NCBI RefSeq assembly: GCF_014269395.1
Contig: NZ_JACOGK010000010.1
Span: 14,260 to 78,259, forward strand
Source of the DNA: Megasphaera hominis
GTDB taxonomy: Bacteria > Bacillota > Negativicutes > Veillonellales > Megasphaeraceae
DNA length: 64,000 nucleotides
Reading direction: 5' to 3'
The first letter of the stretch is position 1, and the number at the start of each line of letters is the position of its first letter. Under the pieces are notes generated by a model. It searched no databases, was not told where the DNA came from, and saw nothing but the letters and a program-made list of their open reading frames with translations. The translations under genes and the position numbers were made by a program. Below are positions 26,235 to 35,851 of this stretch, one piece after another.

Positions 26235-27167
26235 TTAGAGGCTGTCGCCCGGCGTCATATGGCAGCCTTGCAGGAATTGTGCCGTCGCCATGCGTTTGCG
26301 GCTTTCCGGCTGTACTTCCCGGATGCACAAGGCGTCCTTACCGGTCTGGACCGTAAAGGTCTTCTTCGTCACAGCGATGATCGTACCGGGAGCTGCGTCC
26401 GTACCGGACACGACGTCGGCCGACCAGATTTTGAGGCGCTTGCCGTCGTGCATGACAAAGGCACCCGGCTGGGGATCGAGTGTACGGATGAGCCGTTCGA
26501 TGACGACAGCATCCTGCTTCACGTCGATTTCCGTCATTTCCTTCGTAATCTTTTCGGTGTACGTCGCTTCTGCTTCATTCTGGGCTTCGGCGTTAGCTTC
26601 ATAGGTTTCCAGGTCGTTTAAGACGGGAATGAGCGTTTCTGCGCCGATAACGGAGAGCTTATCAAAGAGAGAGCCTGTCGTTTCCTTGGCATCGAGAACG
26701 ACTTCTGTCTTCTTCAGCATCTTGCCCGTATCCATGCCGGCATCGAGGAGCATGATCGTCACGCCGCTCACAGGCACGCCGTCCTTAATGGCAAACTGGA
26801 TTGGTGCGGCACCGCGGTATTTCGGCAAGAGCGAGCCGTGTACGTTCAGGCAGCCATAGGCCGGAATATCGAGGACTTCCTGCGGCAGTATCTTGCCATA
26901 GGCGATGACGATGATAACGTCAGGCTTTAAGGCCCGCAGCTCGGCAACGGCTGCCGGATCGCGGAAGGTCTGGGGCTGGTAGACAGGAATTTCCAGCCGT
27001 TCAGCCAGTTCTTTTACAGGCGACGCCGATACTTTCTTGCCCCGGCCCCGCTGCTTATCTGGCTGCGTATATACACCGACGACGTGATAGCCGACGGCGT
27101 GCAGCATTTTCAGGCTGGGTACGGAAAAATCAGGCGTACCCATAAAGACGATACGTAAATTATCCAT
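26235..27167 (-). CDS. fmt: Methionyl-tRNA formyltransferase
   Basis: 310 aa. Transfers formyl from 10-formyl-THF to initiator Met-tRNA. Motifs: RIVFMGTPDFSVPSL, CLNVHGSLLPKYRGAAPIQ with catalytic Asn/His, MDTGKML. Starts directly at the def stop codon (TAAATG), so translation of the two is coupled. Confidence 0.98.
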   Translation of the reverse strand: MDNLRIVFMGTPDFSVPSLKMLHAVGYHVVGVYTQPDKQRGRGKKVSASPVKELAERLEIPVYQPQTFRDPAAVAELRALKPDVIIVIAYGKILPQEVLDIPAYGCLNVHGSLLPKYRGAAPIQFAIKDGVPVSGVTIMLLDAGMDTGKMLKKTEVVLDAKETTGSLFDKLSVIGAETLIPVLNDLETYEANAEAQNEAEATYTEKITKEMTEIDVKQDAVVIERLIRTLDPQPGAFVMHDGKRLKIWSADVVSGTDAAPGTIIAVTKKTFTVQTGKDALCIREVQPESRKRMATAQFLQGCHMTPGDSL

Positions 27168-27629
27168 TTACTCCTCTACTTTCCGCAGGTTTGTCGCTTT
27201 TTCGATAAAGAGCGTGCCTACGAGATGATCCATTTCGTGCTGGAAAATACGGGCCAGGAATCCTTCCGGTTCGTAAATGACGATTTTGCCGTGACGATTG
27301 AGAGCCCGAACTTTAATGCGCTGGTAACGGTTGACATCACCGTAATAGCCGGGAACACTCAGGCAGCCTTCAGGACCGAATTGCATCTCTTCCGATGTTT
27401 CCAGGAGTTCCGGATTGATCAGCTCGATCAGGCCGTTGCCGTCGTCGAGGACGATAATCTGTTGGGATTTACCGATCTGCGGTGCTGCCAGACCGACGCC
27501 TTCCGCTTCGTACATGGTCTGCGCCATGTCATCGAGGAGCCGTTTTATATTTTTTGTGATCGTTTTTACAGGAGCTGCCGTTTCCTTCAAAATAGGCGCG
27601 CCAGCCTTGACGATTTTCAATATTGCCAT
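27168..27629 (-). CDS. def: Peptide deformylase
   Basis: 153 aa from ATG 27629. The frame has an ATG two codons earlier, but GAGGTG lies only 1 nt before that one and 7 nt before the second. Motifs GVGLAAPQIGKS, EGCLSVPG and QHEMDHLVG supply the metal ligands Cys, His, His and catalytic Glu. Removes formyl from nascent proteins. First gene of the def-to-rpe run, with a candidate promoter at 27700-27705. Confidence 0.97.
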   Translation of the reverse strand: MAILKIVKAGAPILKETAAPVKTITKNIKRLLDDMAQTMYEAEGVGLAAPQIGKSQQIIVLDDGNGLIELINPELLETSEEMQFGPEGCLSVPGYYGDVNRYQRIKVRALNRHGKIVIYEPEGFLARIFQHEMDHLVGTLFIEKATNLRKVEE

Positions 27630-27699
27630 TTTCATTCACCTCAGTCAATCTAGTTCTTTCTTCGTATAGCAGTGTATATAGCGTATTACACTAATTTTT

Positions 27700-27710
27700 A
27701 TTATACCAGC
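27700..27710 (-). promoter_or_regulatory. Candidate extended -10 promoter for the def operon
   Basis: Minus strand TGGTATAAT lies just after the priA stop codon. The TGG extension compensates for a poor -35. It would make def-fmt-DUF116-rsmB-rlmN-prpC-prkC-rsgA-rpe partly independent of priA. Confidence 0.5.
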
Positions 27711-27733
27711 TTTTCCCGTAAAGTCATAGTCCT

Positions 27734-30100
27734 TTACCCGGCGCTGTCCACGTCGAGGAGGACGCCGGGACGGCGGAATTCGGCATGTTCACGGATGAAA
27801 GCCTTAGCCTCTGTCAAATCCTTTCCCTTGACGAGCAGGACGATGCGGTACTTATTGCGCACCTTTTTGATAATGTCCACAAAGGGGCCGATAATGGCCG
27901 TATCGCTGGCAGACTCTTTTTTCCACGTCTGCAGCAGGAGTGCCAGTGTATTGCCTGTCTCCCACAGTGTCTTTTCATTTTCGTCGACAATGACAATTTT
28001 CAAAAGCTGGTGGAAGGGCGGATACAATAATTCCTGGCGATACGCGATTTCCTGTTCATAAAAGGCTTGGTAGTCCTGCTTTTGGGCGCACTGGATGACA
28101 TAGTGTTCCGGTGCGTACGTCTGCATGACGACCTTGCCCGGTATGTCGCCGCGGCCGGCCCGGCCGGCAGCCTGCGTAAGCAGCTGGAAGGTCCGTTCGC
28201 CGGCCCAGTAGACGGGCAAGTTGAGGAGGCTGTCTGCCGAAAGGATGCCGACAGCACTGACGTTGGCAAAATCGTGACCCTTGGCTACCATCTGCGTACC
28301 CAGGAGAATATCGTATTCTTCACGCCGGAAAGCCTCGATAATGCGGTCACCGCTGTTCTTGCGGGCCTTCGTATCCTGGTCGAGACGGGCAATGCGGGCC
28401 TGTGGAAATTGAAGCTGGAGCTGCTCTTCTACTTTTTCCGTGCCGGTGCCAAAAAATTTGATGTACTTGCTGCCACACGACGGGCAGACGAGGGGCACGT
28501 CCTTTTCGGCGTCACAATAGTGACAACGCAGGCGGTGCTGGTTTTTATGATACACCATGGCTACGTCACAGGTATTACACTTGACGACGTAGCCGCATTT
28601 GCGGCACATAACAAAGGTAGAAAAACCGCGCCGGTTCAAGAGGATGATAGCCTGCTGTTTTTTTTGCAGCGTCTCCGTCAGGAGAGCTACCATGGCGTCG
28701 GACAAAACGTTACGGTTGCCCCTGGCCAGTTCTTCCCGCATATCGACGACGGCTACGTCCGGCAAAGGCCGGTGCAGGACGCGCTCGCGCAGCGTAATGA
28801 GGACATATTCGCCCTGCAGGGCCTTGTAGTAATCACCGACAGACGGCGTGGCACTGCCGAGAATGACGGGACAGCCGTAATAGGCCGCCCGGCGGCGGGC
28901 CACTTCCACCGTGTGGTAACGTGGTACATCGTCCTGCTTATACGAGCTGTCGTGCTCTTCGTCGACGATGATCAAACCCAGATTGTGGAAGGCCGTAAAG
29001 ACAGCCGAGCGGGCACCGATGCAGATGTGGCTTTCACCGTTGGCCATGCGCAGCCAGTTGTTGCGCCGTTCGCCCTTAGAAAGCTGACTGTGCATGACGA
29101 CGGCGTCGTTACCAAAACGGCGCACGAAGCAGCGCACAATCTGGCCGGTAAGGGCAATTTCCGGCACCAATACCAGCACCTGGCCGCCCCGGGCCAGCAC
29201 GTCGGCTGTAAGCTTCATATAGATTTCCGTCTTGCCGCTGCCTGTGACGCCGTGCAACAGATAGGTCTTGCCGCCCTGATCGCGCTGGATCGTCTCTACG
29301 GCGGCCTGCTGTTCTTCCGTCAGCTGCCACGGTGTATCTGCTGCCAAGGCATGCGTAAAATTAACGGTACGGCTCGGTTTTTCTGTCAGGCGGGCAAAGC
29401 CGTGGGCGCAAAGGTGGCGGATCAGATCGTGACTGTAGCCTTTTTGTACCCACGTGCTTACAGGCTGGGGTTCACTCTGGGCCAAAGCCTGTAAGAGTTC
29501 GGCCTGCCGGGGACTACGTTTTAACGTCCCCTCCGTATCGGCATGGTCAAAGGAAAGCCACGTTTCCAGCTTATCGGCCACGTTGTTTTGCTGGTACAGG
29601 TAATCCCGCAGGACCTGGCGGCTGTACAGGCCGGCCAAGACATCCGGGGCAAAGTGTTTTTCCAGTGTTTTTTTCTCGACGTGGCTGTGACGGCTCACAT
29701 AGTCGAGCACCAGGGCTTCGGCCCCATCCAGGGCAACGGCATCCGGCACGGCTTCGACACAAGTCCGCTGGCTGATACCCTTCTTTTCGATCATGAAAAG
29801 GCGCAAGGCATCGGCCAGGCTGCATAGATAATACTGGCTGATCCAGAGTGCCGTTTGGATCATTTCTTCGCGAAAGCCTACCTGATCGGACAGGACTGCC
29901 AAAATGGGTTTGAGTGTGAACGTGCGCGTTGCCGCTTCCGTATCCTCATGAATGGAAAGGACGATGCCTTCTTCCTTGCGGCTGCCGAAGGGAACGAGAA
30001 CGCGGGAGCCGGCGCGGACCTTCATACCTGCAGGAATGCTGTAGGAAAAGGTCTGTTGCAGCGCTTTAGCTGTAATATTGATACTGATTTCAGCGAGCAT
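27734..30100 (-). CDS. priA: Primosomal protein N', replication restart helicase
   Basis: 788 aa. N-terminal DNA-binding domain, then helicase motifs: HGVTGSGKTEIYM (Walker A), DEEHDSSYKQ, GSATPS. A zinc-binding insertion holds C-RK-C-, C-NT-C-, C-HY-C- and C-PS-C pairs (about residues 500-545). Reloads the replicative helicase at collapsed forks. RBS AGGAGG; separated from hemW by a terminator. Confidence 0.98.
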   Translation of the reverse strand: MLAEISINITAKALQQTFSYSIPAGMKVRAGSRVLVPFGSRKEEGIVLSIHEDTEAATRTFTLKPILAVLSDQVGFREEMIQTALWISQYYLCSLADALRLFMIEKKGISQRTCVEAVPDAVALDGAEALVLDYVSRHSHVEKKTLEKHFAPDVLAGLYSRQVLRDYLYQQNNVADKLETWLSFDHADTEGTLKRSPRQAELLQALAQSEPQPVSTWVQKGYSHDLIRHLCAHGFARLTEKPSRTVNFTHALAADTPWQLTEEQQAAVETIQRDQGGKTYLLHGVTGSGKTEIYMKLTADVLARGGQVLVLVPEIALTGQIVRCFVRRFGNDAVVMHSQLSKGERRNNWLRMANGESHICIGARSAVFTAFHNLGLIIVDEEHDSSYKQDDVPRYHTVEVARRRAAYYGCPVILGSATPSVGDYYKALQGEYVLITLRERVLHRPLPDVAVVDMREELARGNRNVLSDAMVALLTETLQKKQQAIILLNRRGFSTFVMCRKCGYVVKCNTCDVAMVYHKNQHRLRCHYCDAEKDVPLVCPSCGSKYIKFFGTGTEKVEEQLQLQFPQARIARLDQDTKARKNSGDRIIEAFRREEYDILLGTQMVAKGHDFANVSAVGILSADSLLNLPVYWAGERTFQLLTQAAGRAGRGDIPGKVVMQTYAPEHYVIQCAQKQDYQAFYEQEIAYRQELLYPPFHQLLKIVIVDENEKTLWETGNTLALLLQTWKKESASDTAIIGPFVDIIKKVRNKYRIVLLVKGKDLTEAKAFIREHAEFRRPGVLLDVDSAG

Positions 30101-30127
30101 GTCTGCCTCCTGCCGTCACTGCGGCAA

Positions 30128-30164
30128 CAAAAAAGCCGCCCTGTCTTTACCGGATAAAGCGGCT
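30128..30164 (-). terminator. Terminator of the mnmA-lepA-hemW operon
   Basis: Minus-strand stem AGCCGC / GCGGCT with a ~20-nt loop and T run. The 5' arm lies within the last codons of hemW. Confidence 0.75.
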
Positions 30165-31283
30165 GAATACATAATTACCATAGGCCAGGCCTTTTTCTGT
30201 CAAAGCATAGCCGCGGCGCGTCTGCTGTAAGAGCCCTTGTGTTACCAAGGGGGCAAGCACCGTGCCGAATTCGGCCTCTACAGTCGTACCAAACTGGTCT
30301 TTAAAGGCCTTAGCATCGATGCCGTCACGCATCCGCAAGGCGAGGAAGCAATAATCCTCCGGGCCGCGCTTGGCATCGATTTCAACACGTTCCCCTATAA
30401 GTGACGCCTGACCGGCCAGGCGGATATATTGGGGAATGTTGGCAATATGGGCCTGGCGGCAGTTGTGCCAAAAGGAGTGAGCCGTCACACCGGCACTCAC
30501 ATAGGGCACGTACTGCCAGTATTTCGTATTATGCCGCGACCGGTTCCCCGGCCGGGCATAGCTGGAAATTTCATAGTGTTCGAAACCGGCAACTTCCATG
30601 GCCGCGTGTACGGCCTGGCCCATAGTTTCGACGCAGTCATCAGGCGGCAGCTCCAGCGTCCCCGTCGTCACATCATGATAAAAAGGCGTGCCTTCTTCCA
30701 GGATGAGACTGTAAATGGAAGCGTGCGTAAGGGGCAGGGCCAGAAGCTCTTTTAGGTCAGCGTCGACGTCGCGCAGGTTCTGTCCCGGCAGGCCGTACAT
30801 GAGGTCCGCCGAAAGGTTATCAATACCTGCGTTTTTTGCTGCCCAAATAGCTGCCTTCCCTTCATCTGCCGTGTGGATACGGCCCAGGGTCCTCAGGAGG
30901 CCCGGCTGAAAGGACTGGATGCCGATACTCAGACGGTTGATACCGAGCCCGGCCAAGCCTTTGGCATAGGCTGCCGTCAGGCTGTCCGGATTGGCTTCGA
31001 ACGTGATTTCTGCCCCGCCGGTGACGGCAAAATAGTGCCGCACGGCCGTCAGGATCTCTTCTACCTGAGAGAGGCTGAGGAGCGACGGCGTTCCGCCACC
31101 GAAGTAGACCGTATCGAGCGCCGTGCCGGCACTGCCGGGATGATCCCGGTCGCTGTCAGCAATTTCCCGGCACAAGGCTTTGACGTACGGCGCGATGTAA
31201 TTATCTACACCGCCGTACGAAGGAAAATCACAGTAGCGGCATTTCTGCCGGCAGAAAGGAATGTGGATGTATAATCCTGTCAT
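30147..31283 (-). CDS. hemW: Radical SAM heme chaperone HemW
   Basis: 378 aa. Cluster motif C-RQK-C-RY-C, FGGGTPSLL, and the HemW-type HNTKYW that distinguishes it from true coproporphyrinogen dehydrogenase HemN. The ATG overlaps the lepA stop (TAATG). In Firmicutes hemW commonly follows lepA. Likely carries or inserts heme. Confidence 0.94.
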   Translation of the reverse strand: MTGLYIHIPFCRQKCRYCDFPSYGGVDNYIAPYVKALCREIADSDRDHPGSAGTALDTVYFGGGTPSLLSLSQVEEILTAVRHYFAVTGGAEITFEANPDSLTAAYAKGLAGLGINRLSIGIQSFQPGLLRTLGRIHTADEGKAAIWAAKNAGIDNLSADLMYGLPGQNLRDVDADLKELLALPLTHASIYSLILEEGTPFYHDVTTGTLELPPDDCVETMGQAVHAAMEVAGFEHYEISSYARPGNRSRHNTKYWQYVPYVSAGVTAHSFWHNCRQAHIANIPQYIRLAGQASLIGERVEIDAKRGPEDYCFLALRMRDGIDAKAFKDQFGTTVEAEFGTVLAPLVTQGLLQQTRRGYALTEKGLAYGNYVFSRFIR

Positions 31284-33085
31284 TATTTATCATCTACCTG
31301 AAGAACAGCCATGAATGCTTCCTGCGGGATTTCTACACTGCCTACCTGCTTCATGCGCTTCTTTCCTTCCTTCTGTTTTTCCAGAAGTTTACGTTTACGG
31401 GAAATATCGCCACCGTAGCACTTGGCCAGGACGTCCTTGCGCAGGGCTGCTACGTTTTCACGGGCAATGATCTTATTGCCAATAGCCGCCTGGATTGGGA
31501 TTTGGAAAAGCTGGCGCGGAATAAGGCTGCGCAGCTTTTCGACGAGGGCCCGGCCACGGCGGGCAGCAAATTCTTTATGAACGATGACGCTCAGGGCATC
31601 GACGACTTCGCCGTTAATGAGGATATCCATCTTCACCATAGGCGACGTCTGATAACCGTTGAGCTCGTAGTCCAGGGATGCATAACCGCGGGTCGACGAT
31701 TTGAGGACATCGAAGTAATCGTAGAGGATTTCGCACAAGGGCAGGTCGTAGATCAGGGACACACGCGTTTCATCGAGATAGTCCATGGTCAGATACTGGC
31801 CGCGGCGGTTCTGGGAAATTTCCATAACCGTGCCGACCATGTCCTTAGGGATGATGATAGTCGTCTTGACGAAGGGTTCTTCAATGTGATCGACCTTGGT
31901 CATATCCGGCATGAGAGACGGGTTGTCTACTTCCACCATCGTACCGTCTGTGCAGTAGACGTGGTAAATAACGGACGGCGCCGTCGTAATGAGGCTCAGG
32001 TTGTATTCCCGTTCCAGGCGTTCCTTGACGACGTCCATGTGCAGGAGGCCTAAGAAGCCACAGCGGAAGCCAAAGCCCAGGGCCGTCGACGTTTCCGGTT
32101 CAAAGAGGAGCGCCGCATCATTGAGGTGCAGCTTTTCCAGGGCATCGCGGAGGTTATCATATTCGTTTGTTTCCACCGGATAAAGGCCGCAGTAGACCAT
32201 AGGCGTAGCCTTGCGGTAGCCCGGCAAGGGAGCAGACGCAGGATTTTCGGCCAAGGTCACTGTATCACCGACACGGCAGTCGCGCACGTTTTTCATGCTC
32301 GCCGCGAAGTAACCGACACTGCCGCATTCGAGGCTGCCTGTAGGCCGCATCTGCGGAATAAAGACGCCTGTTTCCGTCACTTCAAATTCCATGCCCGTCG
32401 CCATCATGCGGATGCGGTCACCTGTTTTGAGGCTCCCTTCCATGATGCGGATGTTGGCAATGGCCCCTTTGTAGGAATCGAAATGGGAATCAAAAATGAG
32501 GGCCCGCAAGGGCTTGTCGGCTGCGTCTTCCGGTGCCGGAATGCGCTGCACGATGGCTTCGAGAACTTCTTCAATGCCGTAGCCCGTCTTGGCGCTGACT
32601 TCGATGGCGTCACTGGCGTCGAGACCTATGACGTCTTCGATTTCCTTGCGTACCCGTTCGGGGTCGGCGCTGGGCAGGTCGATTTTGTTGATGATGGGAA
32701 TGATTTCCAGGTCGTGCTCGAGGGCCAAATAAACGTTGGCCAGCGTCTGGGCTTCTACGCCCTGCGTGGCATCGACGATAAGCAGTGCGCCGTCACAGGC
32801 GGCGAGGCTGCGCGATACTTCATAGTTAAAATCGACGTGCCCCGGTGTGTCGATAAGGTTGAGGATATACTGATGGCCGTCTTTGGCGTCATAAACCAGA
32901 CGCGCCGACTGAGCCTTAATGGTAATACCCCGTTCCCGTTCGAGATCCATCGTGTCGAGCAGCTGGTCTTCCATTTCCCGTTTCGAAACGGTGCCGGTCT
33001 TTTCCAGCAGGCGGTCGGCCAATGTCGATTTACCATGGTCAATATGAGCGATAATGGAAAAATTACGAATATATTTAGTTGCCAC
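31283..33085 (-). CDS. lepA: Elongation factor 4 (back-translocase)
   Basis: 600 aa, the usual length. Start GTG 33085 (AGGAG upstream). GTPase motifs [18 protein letters not shown] and NKIDLP, followed by EF-G-like domains and the LepA-specific C-terminus ([20 protein letters not shown]). Membrane-associated translation factor. Confidence 0.98.
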   Translation of the reverse strand: MATKYIRNFSIIAHIDHGKSTLADRLLEKTGTVSKREMEDQLLDTMDLERERGITIKAQSARLVYDAKDGHQYILNLIDTPGHVDFNYEVSRSLAACDGALLIVDATQGVEAQTLANVYLALEHDLEIIPIINKIDLPSADPERVRKEIEDVIGLDASDAIEVSAKTGYGIEEVLEAIVQRIPAPEDAADKPLRALIFDSHFDSYKGAIANIRIMEGSLKTGDRIRMMATGMEFEVTETGVFIPQMRPTGSLECGSVGYFAASMKNVRDCRVGDTVTLAENPASAPLPGYRKATPMVYCGLYPVETNEYDNLRDALEKLHLNDAALLFEPETSTALGFGFRCGFLGLLHMDVVKERLEREYNLSLITTAPSVIYHVYCTDGTMVEVDNPSLMPDMTKVDHIEEPFVKTTIIIPKDMVGTVMEISQNRRGQYLTMDYLDETRVSLIYDLPLCEILYDYFDVLKSSTRGYASLDYELNGYQTSPMVKMDILINGEVVDALSVIVHKEFAARRGRALVEKLRSLIPRQLFQIPIQAAIGNKIIARENVAALRKDVLAKCYGGDISRKRKLLEKQKEGKKRMKQVGSVEIPQEAFMAVLQVDDK

Positions 33086-33109
33086 GTTTACCTTACTCCT
33101 CTACAACAA

Positions 33110-34195
33110 TCAGATGATAACACCGCCACCCAGGACGCGTTCGCCTGTTTCGCGGTCATACAATACGAGGGCCTGTCCGGCCGTTACAGCCCGCTGGGGC
33201 TTTGCAAATTCTACGCGCAGGCCGCCTTTTTCCGGGTAAACCGTGCACGGCGCTTCCGGCGCGGCATAGCGAATCTTGCCCAGTGCTTCAAAGGGTCCTT
33301 GCGGAGCCCCTTCGACCCACGATACGTCGTCGGCTTTCACTTCCGTACGGAAGAGGTCCTGTTCCCCGCCGACGATGACCCGGTTGTGCGGCACGTCGAG
33401 GGCGACGACATAATAGGGGCCGCCGGGACCGCCCAAGTGGAGGCCGCGGCGCTGGCCGATGGTATAGCAGGGAATGCCTTCATGACGGCCTACGACGTGA
33501 CCTTGCAGATCGACGAAATCGCCAGGCTTAAAGGTCTGGGGCACCCGTTTTTTCAGGAAGCCCTTGTAGTCGTTATCGGGGATGAAGCAAATATCCTGGC
33601 TTTCCGGCTTATTGAAAACGGGCAGGCCGAATTTCTTGGCCAATTCCCGCGTTTCTGATTTTTCCAGAGCCGCCATGGGCAGCATGATGTGAGGCAAGAG
33701 GTCCTGCGTCAATTCATAGAGCACGTACGACTGGTCCTTGCGCCGGTCTGTGCCGCGCAGGAGCTCGTAGAGTCCTTTTTCTTCGTTGAAAACAATGCGT
33801 GCGTAATGGCCTGTAGCCAGGCTGTCAGCGCCAAACTGCTGGGCCTGCTGCCAAAGGAGGCCGAATTTGATGTGCTTATTGCAGGCAATGCAGGGATTCG
33901 GCGTCCGGCCCAGCGTATAGGACTGAACGAAGTAGTCGATGACATCCTTGCGGAAGGGCTGACGGAAATCCAGTGTATAATGGGGTATGCCGATGACCGA
34001 AGCGACGGCTTTGGCATCGTCGACGGCCGAAAGGGAACAGCACGAATGGACGTTTTCGACGGCCGGGCAGGAAGGATCTTCTTCCCACAGGCGCAGGGTA
34101 ATGCCGATCACGTCGTAGCCCTGTTCTTTAAGCAGCGCTGCCGTGACGGAGCTGTCTACACCGCCACTCATGGCAACGGCAATGCGTTTAGTCAT
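33110..34195 (-). CDS. mnmA: tRNA-specific 2-thiouridylase
   Basis: 361 aa. Adenylates and thiolates U34 of Lys/Glu/Gln tRNAs. PP-loop AMSGGVDSSVTA, catalytic cysteines in NPCIACNKHIKFG and SQDICFIPD. Lies 3 bases after a cysteine desulfurase gene whose product probably donates the sulfur directly, as YrvO does in Bacillus. Confidence 0.97.
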   Translation of the reverse strand: MTKRIAVAMSGGVDSSVTAALLKEQGYDVIGITLRLWEEDPSCPAVENVHSCCSLSAVDDAKAVASVIGIPHYTLDFRQPFRKDVIDYFVQSYTLGRTPNPCIACNKHIKFGLLWQQAQQFGADSLATGHYARIVFNEEKGLYELLRGTDRRKDQSYVLYELTQDLLPHIMLPMAALEKSETRELAKKFGLPVFNKPESQDICFIPDNDYKGFLKKRVPQTFKPGDFVDLQGHVVGRHEGIPCYTIGQRRGLHLGGPGGPYYVVALDVPHNRVIVGGEQDLFRTEVKADDVSWVEGAPQGPFEALGKIRYAAPEAPCTVYPEKGGLRVEFAKPQRAVTAGQALVLYDRETGERVLGGGVII

Positions 34196-34198
34196 GGT

Positions 34199-35344
34199 TT
34201 ATCTCCTTTTTGTAACGGGGTCAAGAATCTGTTGCAGCGCCTGGACGACCGTATCGATCTGGTCCGGCGTATTTTCTGTGCCAAAGGACACGCGGATGCT
34301 GCTGCGCAGCCACTTTTCGTCGACGCCCATGGCCCGCAGGACGTGCGACGGTTCGACGGCGCCGGCTTCGCAGGCCGAGCCGGCAGAAACGGCAATGCCC
34401 TGCATATCGAGGGCAATGAGGACGATGGGGCTTTCCATGCCGTCGACGCTAAAGTCGATAATATTAGGCAAGGAACCCTCTAAGGTCCCGTTCAGGCGAA
34501 AGCGGGCATCACCTTTGATGAGGCCGTCGTAAAAGCGTTGCTTCAGCTGTGCTGCTGCGGCTATGCGCTGCGGCCGTTCTGCTTCCAAAAGAGCTACGGC
34601 TTCACCGAAGCCGACAATAGCGGCGACATTTTCCGTGCCCGCCCGCAGCCGATGCTCCTGCGGCCCGCCGTAAGCCTCTGACGTAAGCTGCAGGCCATGG
34701 CGGATATATAAGGCACCGATCCCTTTCGGACCGTAAATCTTGTGGCTACATAAGGTAAGCAGATCAATGTGTTCAGCCAAGGGCTGAATGGGTACATAGC
34801 CAAAGGCCTGGACGGCATCGACGTGAAAGGCAATGCCCTTGGCCGCTGCCAGTTCGCCAATGGCCCGGATGGGCTGGATCGTACCCGTTTCGTTATTGGC
34901 ATACATGCAGGAAATGAGCACCGTGTCGTCGCGAATCGCAGCGGCTACATCGTCAATCCGGACGCGGCCCGCTGCATCGACTGGCAGCACAGTCAGGCTG
35001 TAGCCCTGCCGGGCCATAGCTTCAAAGGTATGTAAGACGGCCTGGTGCTCCACAGCGGTCGTAATGAGATGGCCCCCTTGAGGGAAATTAGCCCGCAAAT
35101 AGCCGCGAATGGCCAGGTTATCCCCTTCTGTACCGCCACTGGTAAAGACTATATCGGCTGCTGCCACGCCCAGGCAATGAGCTACCTGCTGGCGTGCGCG
35201 CTGGACTGCCGCCCGGGCCTCTTGCCCAAAATAGTGCAGGCTCGACGGGTTTCCAAAGGCCGTTGTCAAATAAGGCATCATGGCATCTAAGACGCGCCGG
35301 TCAATAGGCGTCGCTGCAGCATGATCCAAATAAATGCGTTCCAT
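34199..35344 (-). CDS. Cysteine desulfurase (YrvO/NifS-like)
   Basis: 381 aa PLP enzyme of aminotransferase class V. Internal aldimine lysine in CSHKIYGPKGIGALY, sulfur-carrying Cys in SAGSACEAGAVEPSHVL, HVDAVQAFG. RBS GGAG. First gene of the run ending at hemW. No iscR or iscU lies nearby, so tRNA thiolation with MnmA is the best assignment. Confidence 0.94.
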   Translation of the reverse strand: MERIYLDHAAATPIDRRVLDAMMPYLTTAFGNPSSLHYFGQEARAAVQRARQQVAHCLGVAAADIVFTSGGTEGDNLAIRGYLRANFPQGGHLITTAVEHQAVLHTFEAMARQGYSLTVLPVDAAGRVRIDDVAAAIRDDTVLISCMYANNETGTIQPIRAIGELAAAKGIAFHVDAVQAFGYVPIQPLAEHIDLLTLCSHKIYGPKGIGALYIRHGLQLTSEAYGGPQEHRLRAGTENVAAIVGFGEAVALLEAERPQRIAAAAQLKQRFYDGLIKGDARFRLNGTLEGSLPNIIDFSVDGMESPIVLIALDMQGIAVSAGSACEAGAVEPSHVLRAMGVDEKWLRSSIRVSFGTENTPDQIDTVVQALQQILDPVTKRR

Positions 35345-35484
35345 ATATATTCAACTCCAACTTTCAATCTAAACATATTGAGTCTATTTTATATAATAGC
35401 ATATATGGGACTGCATTGCCACTGTATCTACTATAGGAAGTGCCTGATTTTAAGAATTATTTCACAAGAGATCTATAAAACACC

Positions 35485-35513
35485 TTGAATTTATTTTTCA
35501 TATGTGCTAATAT
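35485..35513 (+). promoter_or_regulatory. Promoter of tRNA-Arg(CCG)
   Basis: -35 TTGAAT (35485-35490), 17-bp spacer ending in TGTGC (extended -10), -10 TAATAT (35508-35513), 22 nt before the tRNA. Confidence 0.65.
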
Positions 35514-35534
35514 ATTTGAGTACGTTATTGATAT

Positions 35535-35609
35535 GCGCCTATAGCTCAGGGGATAGAGCACCGGTCTCCGGAACCGGGTGCGAAGGTTCGAATCCTTCTA
35601 GGCGCACCA
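35535..35609 (+). tRNA. tRNA-Arg(CCG)
   Basis: Cloverleaf is complete: acceptor GCGCCTA / TAGGCGC, anticodon stem CCGGT/ACCGG around loop CTCCGGA (anticodon CCG), T loop GTTCGAATC, discriminator A and encoded CCA. Own promoter and terminator. Confidence 0.97.
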
Positions 35610-35612
35610 CAT

Positions 35613-35651
35613 ATACGCAGTGTCACCACAGGTGATGCTGCGTATTTTTTT
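35613..35651 (+). terminator. Terminator of tRNA-Arg(CCG)
   Basis: Long stem ATACGCAG...TCACC / GGTGA...CTGCGTAT, ACA loop, seven T residues. Confidence 0.88.
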
Positions 35652-35851
35652 ATACTTCCCGGCACTACTAAGACAGTATATATAATAGTATTATAAGAAA
35701 AGAGAATTTTTTGTTTTTCTGTCTTTGCCCGAGGCGGCAAAAAAGAATGCACAGTCGTCCATATTGTGATAGACTATAACTGATACGCAAGGCAGGCCGC
35801 ATCGTTACGACCTGCCTCCTACGCAAGCATCTGATTGGAGGTACAGTTTTT
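35652..35851 (+). other. Intergenic region upstream of the AroD-like gene
   Basis: No gene is evident. At about 35789-35818 there is a hairpin with 7-bp arms (AGGCAGG/CCTGCCT), flanked by a direct repeat ACGCAAG on both sides, 30 nt ahead of the RBS. There is no T run after it, so it may be a leader structure or an operator. Confidence 0.4.

Noticed and set aside
32126..33658. 510-codon plus-strand open frame
   Set aside because: Shadow of lepA and mnmA; it crosses two real genes and has no family features.
35546..35752. Minus-strand 68-codon frame over tRNA-Arg(CCG)
   Set aside because: Antisense to the tRNA and its terminator; spurious.
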